DNA from: an uncultured Collinsella sp. | GTDB lineage: Bacteria; Actinomycetota; Coriobacteriia; Coriobacteriales; Coriobacteriaceae | NCBI GenBank assembly: GCA_958438125.1 | Contig: CAUBQN010000102.1 | Location: 1 to 5,550 of the forward strand | Reading direction: 5' to 3' | DNA: 5,550 bases | Shown here: positions 1 to 3,681 of the stretch, in pieces | Numbering within the stretch: the stretch's first letter is position 1 | Layout of the letters: each line of letters opens with the position of its first letter | The notes under the pieces: model-generated | Seen by the model: only the letters and a program-made list of their open reading frames with translations | Told to the model about the DNA's origin: nothing | Database searches by the model: none | Program-made: the position numbers and the translations under genes

Positions 1-39
1 CTTGCCGGAACCGGCGGGGCCGTCGATGGCGACGATCAT
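1..39 (-). CDS. cmk: Cytidylate kinase, N-terminal fragment (13 codons; rest lies outside the window)
   Basis: Read on the minus strand, the edge of the window encodes MIVAIDGPAGSGK. This is the typical start of bacterial cytidylate kinase: a first beta strand running into the P-loop (GPAGSGK) that binds the phosphates of ATP. The enzyme phosphorylates CMP and dCMP to the diphosphates in the cytosol, in pyrimidine salvage and nucleotide supply. The ATG is at 37-39 and has a good ribosome binding site, AGGAAG at 46-51, six bases upstream. It follows the pseudouridine synthase gene after a 66-base gap (40-105) in which I see no terminator hairpin, so read-through from the upstream genes is likely. 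Position directly after scpA-scpB-rluB is a common order in Gram-positive bacteria and supports the call. Only the P-loop is visible, so another P-loop kinase cannot be fully excluded. Confidence 0.85.
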   Translation of the reverse strand, partial: MIVAIDGPAGSGK

Positions 40-45
40 GCAATG

Positions 46-51
46 CTTCCT
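46..51 (-). promoter_or_regulatory. Ribosome binding site of cmk
   Basis: AGGAAG on the minus strand, six bases before the ATG at 37-39. It supports that ATG as the true start of the cytidylate kinase, even though only 13 codons are in view. Confidence 0.65.
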
Positions 52-105
52 TTCGATGGGTGACGTGCTGGTATGGTTCGCGGGCGTTGGGGCGCGGCGG
101 GTTGC

Positions 106-1068
106 CTAGCCCGTGTAGCGCTCACGGTAGGTGTTACGCTTGGGTGCGGAGCCGTGGCTGCCGTGATGACGCGTGCGGCTGGCGAGGGTTTCCTGAGGCT
201 TGCCACCGCGTTTGGCGCTCGCCTGCTTGGGTGGGATACCGCCGGCCTTGAGGATCTGCACCTCGCGGTCGGTGAGCTCGCGCCACGAGCCCTTGGCCAC
301 ATCCTTGAGCTCCAGGCCGGCAAAGTTGCAGCGATGCAGACGAATTACCGGGTGGTGAATCTTGCTCAACATGCGCTTAACCTGATTCTTGCGACCCTCG
401 CGGATGATGACCTCCACGGCGGTGGTACCGGGCTTAACCCCCTGGGGAGCTACGGCCTCGGCCTCGCGTGCGGTGATGACGCGGCAGATTGCCGGCTGGC
501 AGACGCCATCGTCGAGCTCGATGCCGCGGCGGAGCGGTTCTAAGTCGCGATCGGTCAGGTGGCCGTCCACGAGCGCCTGATAGGTCTTGTAGACGTGCTT
601 GCTGGGGTGCAGCAGGTCCTGCGACAGATCACCGTCGGTGGTAAAGAGCAAAAGGCCCGTGGTGTCGCGGTCCAGGCGGCCCACCGGGAAGAGCCCCGGA
701 AAGCGGTTGCGCGGTACCAGGTCGGCCACGCAGGGGCGCTCCTGCGGGTCGCTCATGGTGGTGAGGTAGCCGGTCGGCTTGTAGAGCATCAAGTACACGG
801 CGCCCTGGTTGAGCTTGACGGGCATGCCGTCGACCTCGATATGGTCGCGGTCGACGTCGACCTTGGTGCCCAGCTCGGTCGCGACCTGACCGTTGACGGT
901 CACGCGTCCGGCGGTCATCAGGTCCTCCGACCCGCGGCGGCTCGCAACGCCCGCGCGCGCCAAAAAGCGCTGCAGGCGCATGGTGTGCGGGTAGACAGGC
1001 TGGGCGTCGGTTGCGGGCACTGCGTTGCCCATGGCGCGCGTCTCCCCTACTTCGTTAGTCCTCGTCAT
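106..1068 (-). CDS. rluB: RluB/RsuA-family 23S rRNA pseudouridine synthase
   Basis: A 320-residue enzyme expected to isomerise a uridine of ribosomal RNA to pseudouridine; RluB acts on helix 80 of 23S rRNA near the peptidyl transferase centre. Residues 30-80 form an S4 RNA-binding domain (MRLQRFLARAGVASRR). The catalytic domain follows, with LYKPTGYLTT near 96-102, the family motif GRLDRDTTGLLLFT with the predicted nucleophile Asp133, and the late motif EGRKNQVKRM at 224-233. The last 40 or so residues are a basic, His- and Gly-containing tail, probably disordered and RNA-contacting. I chose the ATG at 1066-1068 because GGAGG lies six bases upstream (1075-1079). A longer frame to 1137 has only non-homologous sequence, and the ATG at 979-981, where homology begins, has no ribosome binding site. 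The start overlaps the end of scpB by 14 bases, so translation is probably coupled. RluB rather than RsuA is inferred from the scpAB-cmk context; the exact target uridine is not proven. Confidence 0.93.
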   Translation of the reverse strand: MTRTNEVGETRAMGNAVPATDAQPVYPHTMRLQRFLARAGVASRRGSEDLMTAGRVTVNGQVATELGTKVDVDRDHIEVDGMPVKLNQGAVYLMLYKPTGYLTTMSDPQERPCVADLVPRNRFPGLFPVGRLDRDTTGLLLFTTDGDLSQDLLHPSKHVYKTYQALVDGHLTDRDLEPLRRGIELDDGVCQPAICRVITAREAEAVAPQGVKPGTTAVEVIIREGRKNQVKRMLSKIHHPVIRLHRCNFAGLELKDVAKGSWRELTDREVQILKAGGIPPKQASAKRGGKPQETLASRTRHHGSHGSAPKRNTYRERYTG

Positions 1069-1783
1069 GCATATCCTCCGAGGTCTCGTCGACGACCAGG
1101 GTCTCAAAGTCCTCGACTGCCTCAACATCTTCAACATCGGTATCGAGCAGTTCGCGCTCTTCGTCCAGATCTTCGGCCTGCTCCTCGAGCGTGGACTGAA
1201 TGCTGCGGCCGCTTAGACGCTCGCGGATAAACTGGCGCGACTGCTCGTCGGGGGCAAACTGTTCCAGATCGGGCAGGTCGCGGGTGGAGCGCAGGCCGAA
1301 CTTTTCCAAGAAGGCGTTGGTCGTGCCGTAAATGATGGCCTGACCGCGCTGGGGGTCACGGCCGAGCTCGCGCACCAGACCTTTGTCCACGAGCGACGCG
1401 ATGACGCCGTCTGAGTTGACGCCGCGGATGCCCTTGACCACCTCGCGCGTTACGGGCTGGTGGTATGCGATGACGGCCAGGGTTTCGAGCGCCGCCTGGG
1501 ACAGCTTTTGCGTGTCCCAGCTCAACACATAGGCCTCGACCACGTCGTGGTAGGCGGGGTGCGTGAACAGGCGCCAGCCGCCGGCGACCTCGCGCAGCTG
1601 AAAGCCGCGGTTGGCCTCCTCGTACTCAACCTTGAGCTCGGCGAGCAGCGACGCGCATTCGCCGGGGGCGATATCGAGCGCACCGGCCAGCGCGGGCGCA
1701 CTCACCGGGTCGCTCGACACCAGCAGTAGCGCCTCGAGGGCGCCTTTGAGGCTGTTTGCCTCCAGCGTGGAAAGGGTTGACAT
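1055..1783 (-). CDS. scpB: Segregation and condensation protein B (ScpB)
   Basis: A 242-residue subunit of the bacterial condensin SMC-ScpA-ScpB, which compacts chromosomes and helps separate replication origins. ScpB dimers bind the middle of the kleisin ScpA. Two winged-helix domains are expected. The first covers roughly residues 8-85 (LKGALEALLLVSSDPVS, then GFQLREVAGGWRLFT at 60-74). The second covers about 92-165, with the family signature LSQAALETLAVIAYHQPVTR and IRGVNSDGVIASLVDKGLV, ending at IIYGTTNAFLEKFGL. Residues 200-242 are an unusually acidic tail, 23 of 43 residues Asp or Glu, beyond the folded core. The ATG at 1781-1783 has AGGAG at 1792-1796, eight bases upstream, and that site shares bases with the TAG stop of scpA. 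This 11-base gap, plus the 14-base overlap with rluB downstream, indicates one transcript and coupled translation. Identification is secure from motifs and context. Confidence 0.95.
   Translation of the reverse strand: MSTLSTLEANSLKGALEALLLVSSDPVSAPALAGALDIAPGECASLLAELKVEYEEANRGFQLREVAGGWRLFTHPAYHDVVEAYVLSWDTQKLSQAALETLAVIAYHQPVTREVVKGIRGVNSDGVIASLVDKGLVRELGRDPQRGQAIIYGTTNAFLEKFGLRSTRDLPDLEQFAPDEQSRQFIRERLSGRSIQSTLEEQAEDLDEERELLDTDVEDVEAVEDFETLVVDETSEDMHDED
1075..1079 (-). promoter_or_regulatory. Ribosome binding site that decides the rluB start
   Basis: GGAGG on the minus strand, six bases before the ATG at 1066-1068 and lying inside the last codons of scpB. Later in-frame ATGs at 1030-1032 and 979-981 have only a distant GGGGAG or nothing, so this site favours the 320-residue form with a 29-residue N-terminal extension before the S4 domain. 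Confidence 0.75.
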
Positions 1784-1791
1784 GGTTGCGG

Positions 1792-1797
1792 CTCCTA
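1792..1797 (-). promoter_or_regulatory. Stop codon of scpA merged with the ribosome binding site of scpB
   Basis: The minus-strand hexamer TAGGAG contains both the TAG stop of scpA (1795-1797) and the AGGAG ribosome binding site of scpB (1792-1796). A ribosome ending scpA therefore sits on the scpB initiation region, which would help keep the two condensin subunits in step. Confidence 0.7.
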
Positions 1798-2607
1798 TTC
1801 GGTGAGCTCGGGGCCCTCGCCGGGCACATAGGCCTCGGCGTCCTCGACGCGGTTGATGCGGATGGTTCCAAAGATCTCGTCCTGGCTCAGCGTGAGCGAG
1901 CCGCGCTTGGCGAGCTCAAGAATAGCTAGGAAGGTGACGACGAGCTGCTCGGTGGTGGCATCGCCGTCCAGTAGCTCGCGGAAGGTGCAGGTTTGGTGCG
2001 CCATGGTAAAGCGGTCGACTGAGGCCACGGTCAGGTCGAGCGGCACGCGATGCGGCGCCACATGCTCGGCCTCCAGCAGGAAGGTCTGGCGCTTGCCGTC
2101 CAGGTCGGCACAGATGACGGCGAGACCGCGCAGCGTGATGCCGGCAAGGTAGTCGGGCATAAGGCCTAGGAACTCGGGGTCGGGGCCGGCCACGCGCGGA
2201 TGCATGCGGCTTTCGGCCTGCATGCGCGCACCGAGGGCCGCAGCCGCGCCTTTAAACTGCTTGTAGGCAATCAGGCGCTGAATCAGGACCTCACGCAGCG
2301 CGTCGCCGTCAAGCGTGCTGAGCTCCTCAAGGTCTTCGTCGAACTCGTCATCGTCGTCATCGACTTTGCGCGGGGCCTCCTGCGGCACCAGAGAGGCAGC
2401 CTTGATGTCCAAAAGGGTTGCCGCGACCAGCAAAAAGTCGCTTGCTACGTCCAGGTCCAGCGCCTCGATGCGCTCGGCCTCGGCAAGGTACTGCTCGGCC
2501 ACCTCGCTGATGGAGATGGCGCCGATATCTACTTTTTGTCGGGTTACCAGCTGCAGCAGCAGGTCGAACGGTCCGCTGTAGACCTGCGTCGACACGCGAT
2601 ACGACAT
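1795..2607 (-). CDS. scpA: Segregation and condensation protein A (ScpA, kleisin subunit)
   Basis: A 270-residue kleisin that bridges the two heads of the SMC dimer and recruits ScpB. The N-terminal domain starts with the family signature YSGPFDLLLQLVTRQKVDI (residues 10-28) followed by ISEVAEQYL and the helix ASDFLLVAATLLDIKAASL, which contact the neck of SMC. Residues 83-95 are a run of Asp and Glu (DDDDDEFDEDLEE) in the flexible linker. The middle part (about 100-200) should bind the ScpB dimer. The C-terminal winged helix, which sits on the cap of the SMC head, covers about 215-257 (VVTFLAILELAKRGSLTLSQDEIFGTI). Length is normal for the family. The ATG at 2605-2607 is preceded by a near-perfect AAGGAGGT (2613-2620), the best ribosome binding site in the window. 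It is separated from the upstream protease gene by 84 bases, the largest gap seen here, and is followed 11 bases later by scpB. Confidence 0.96.
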   Translation of the reverse strand: MSYRVSTQVYSGPFDLLLQLVTRQKVDIGAISISEVAEQYLAEAERIEALDLDVASDFLLVAATLLDIKAASLVPQEAPRKVDDDDDEFDEDLEELSTLDGDALREVLIQRLIAYKQFKGAAAALGARMQAESRMHPRVAGPDPEFLGLMPDYLAGITLRGLAVICADLDGKRQTFLLEAEHVAPHRVPLDLTVASVDRFTMAHQTCTFRELLDGDATTEQLVVTFLAILELAKRGSLTLSQDEIFGTIRINRVEDAEAYVPGEGPELTE

Positions 2608-2691
2608 CTTCGACCTCCTTTGACGGCGCCTTCGCGGCGCGGTTTGGGTGCATGCTGCGACCGTTTTACACGGACGACCTGTAAGTTTACC
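2608..2691 (-). other. 84-base intergenic leader before scpA with two small hairpins
   Basis: This is the largest non-coding stretch of the window. On the minus strand it contains an imperfect hairpin at 2658-2676 (CCGT/ACGG core with a GTAAA loop, plus two more pairs beyond a T-T mismatch). Nearer to scpA there is a five-pair GC hairpin, GCGCC-GCGAA-GGCGC, at 2626-2640. The second hairpin ends five bases before the scpA ribosome binding site and is not followed by a T run, so it is not a standard intrinsic terminator. I see no convincing -35/-10 pair; TGTAAA at 2665-2670 is a weak -10-like match with no partner at the right distance. It may be an RNA stability or processing element, or simply a spacer. 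Confidence 0.4.
2613..2620 (-). promoter_or_regulatory. Strong ribosome binding site of scpA
   Basis: AAGGAGGT on the minus strand, five bases before the scpA ATG. It is an almost complete complement of the 16S anti-Shine-Dalgarno sequence and suggests efficient independent initiation at the head of the scpA-scpB-rluB group, unlike the coupled junctions elsewhere in the block. Confidence 0.8.
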
Positions 2692-3375
2692 TTAGATGCC
2701 GGCGATTGCGAAGTTGAGCAGCTGCTCAGCAAGCGGATACACGGTAATGTCGAAATAGCGGCCGATTACATCGATGCCGGTCCACATAGGCAGCAGGTAT
2801 AGAACCAGGATGAGTATGGGCATAGCGTATTGCTGCAGGCGGTAATAGTTGTTGAGCGCCTTGCCCTTGAGGAAGGGCACGATGATCGACGAGCCATCAA
2901 GCGGCGGAATCGGAATGAGGTTAAAGAACGCGAGCGACAGGTTGACCACGATAAACGTGGCGCCGAAGTTCATAATTTGGGACGCCACGGCAAAGGACAT
3001 GCTGGCGTAGAGATTGCCGTACGTTACGTGCATGAGGGCGGCCGCGAGGCACGCGAGTGCGATATTCGATGTGGGGCCGGCTACGCTCACCAGGACCTCG
3101 TCGCGCTTGGGGTGCTTGAGGTTGTTGAGATAGACGGGCACGGGCTTGGCGAAGGCGAACACGGGACCGCCTGCGGCGAGCATGAGCAGCGGCAAGATGA
3201 TGGTGCCAAACGGGTCGATATGGTTGAGCGGGTTGAGCGATACGCGTCCGCGCGAGCGCGCCGTTTTGTCGCCGAGAGCCCAGGCCGCGGCGGCGTGCGC
3301 GCTCTCGTGAATGACGATGCCAACGATGACGGCGACGGCGCTGGCGAGCAGGTTCATGATGTAGCTGCTGGACAT
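2692..3375 (-). CDS. M50 / site-2-protease-family membrane zinc metalloprotease
   Basis: A 227-residue polytopic membrane protein with the full active-site set of the M50 family: HESAH at 23-27 (the HExxH zinc site, with Glu24 as catalytic base) inside the first hydrophobic segment, and NLIPIPPLDG at 152-161 supplying Asp160 as third zinc ligand. AGPTSN at 99-104 matches the conserved GPxxN turn seen in this group. Hydrophobic segments lie around 7-29, 55-72, 97-115, 127-150 and 184-199. There is no PDZ domain, so it belongs to the short 'site-2 protease family protein' group and not to the RseP type. Such enzymes cut substrates within the membrane; the substrate here is unknown. The ATG at 3373-3375 has AGGAG at 3382-3386 six bases upstream, overlapping the stop of the preceding small gene. 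Homologues commonly stand just before scpA in Gram-positive genomes, but a functional link to condensin is not established. Confidence 0.9.
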   Translation of the reverse strand: MSSSYIMNLLASAVAVIVGIVIHESAHAAAAWALGDKTARSRGRVSLNPLNHIDPFGTIILPLLMLAAGGPVFAFAKPVPVYLNNLKHPKRDEVLVSVAGPTSNIALACLAAALMHVTYGNLYASMSFAVASQIMNFGATFIVVNLSLAFFNLIPIPPLDGSSIIVPFLKGKALNNYYRLQQYAMPILILVLYLLPMWTGIDVIGRYFDITVYPLAEQLLNFAIAGI

Positions 3376-3381
3376 GGCGCT

Positions 3382-3387
3382 CTCCTA
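3382..3387 (-). promoter_or_regulatory. Stop codon of the 98-aa gene merged with the ribosome binding site of the M50 protease gene
   Basis: The minus-strand hexamer TAGGAG combines the TAG stop (3385-3387) of the small membrane protein gene with the AGGAG (3382-3386) used by the protease gene, whose ATG follows six bases later. This is the same arrangement as at the scpA-scpB junction and argues that the small gene is truly translated. Confidence 0.65.
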
Positions 3388-3681
3388 GCGGACGCGGCGC
3401 GAGGCGCGCGTGAGCAGGTAGTCAATTACAAACAGGATGACGGCGACGATAGCGTAATCCAGGCGGAAGACGCCGCCAAAGGGAGAGGTGATGACGCCGT
3501 AGCCGGCGATGGCGCTCGGCAGCGCGCGCGAAAGCTCAACGACAAAGCCCACGATCTGCAGCTTGGCGGTGAGGCCGCTAAAGCACAGCAGCACGGTCAT
3601 TGCGCTCATAAAAATGCCGCAGATGCGACAGGCGATGGCGATGATACTCATCGCCACGGCGGTGGCCTTACGAGAGTTCAC
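3385..3681 (-). CDS. Unrecognised small membrane protein (98 aa, GTG start)
   Basis: I do not recognise a family. The 98-residue product has a short basic N-terminus (MNSRKATAV), a long hydrophobic stretch at about 8-36, a second apolar, Gly- and Pro-containing region at about 41-70, and a clear membrane segment at about 74-90 followed by a basic end (TRASRRVR). Two or three membrane passes are likely, with both ends probably cytoplasmic if there are two. Cysteines stand at 18, 21 and 33, the first pair as CRIC (CxxC) inside the hydrophobic stretch. I chose the GTG at 3679-3681 because AGGAG lies seven bases upstream (3689-3693); the first internal ATG (3649-3651) has no ribosome binding site. 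The start overlaps the ABC-F gene by 14 bases, and the stop lies nine bases before the protease start and forms part of its ribosome binding site. This tight fit on both sides supports a real gene. A role linked to the neighbouring protease is possible but is only inference. Confidence 0.75.
   Translation of the reverse strand: MNSRKATAVAMSIIAIACRICGIFMSAMTVLLCFSGLTAKLQIVGFVVELSRALPSAIAGYGVITSPFGGVFRLDYAIVAVILFVIDYLLTRASRRVR

Noticed and set aside
40..105. Terminator or promoter between rluB and cmk
   Set aside because: I found no stable hairpin with a T tract and no convincing -35/-10 pair in these 66 bases; only the cmk ribosome binding site is supported.
1069..1137. A longer N-terminus for the pseudouridine synthase starting at 1137
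   Set aside because: The extra 23 residues overlap scpB deeply and look like an out-of-frame reading of its acidic tail, while GGAGG sits exactly before the ATG at 1066-1068.
559..1230. A 223-codon open frame on the plus strand across rluB and the end of scpB
   Set aside because: It has no family motif and crosses the end of one conserved gene and the start of another; it is an antisense shadow.
2626..2640. Intrinsic terminator between the M50 gene and scpA
   Set aside because: The stem is only five pairs and is followed by CGTCAAAGG instead of a T run on the transcribed side.
2200..2802. A 200-codon open frame on the plus strand over scpA and the scpA-M50 gap
   Set aside because: It lies opposite the conserved ScpA sequence and shows no motif. 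Crossing the gap is not enough to support it.
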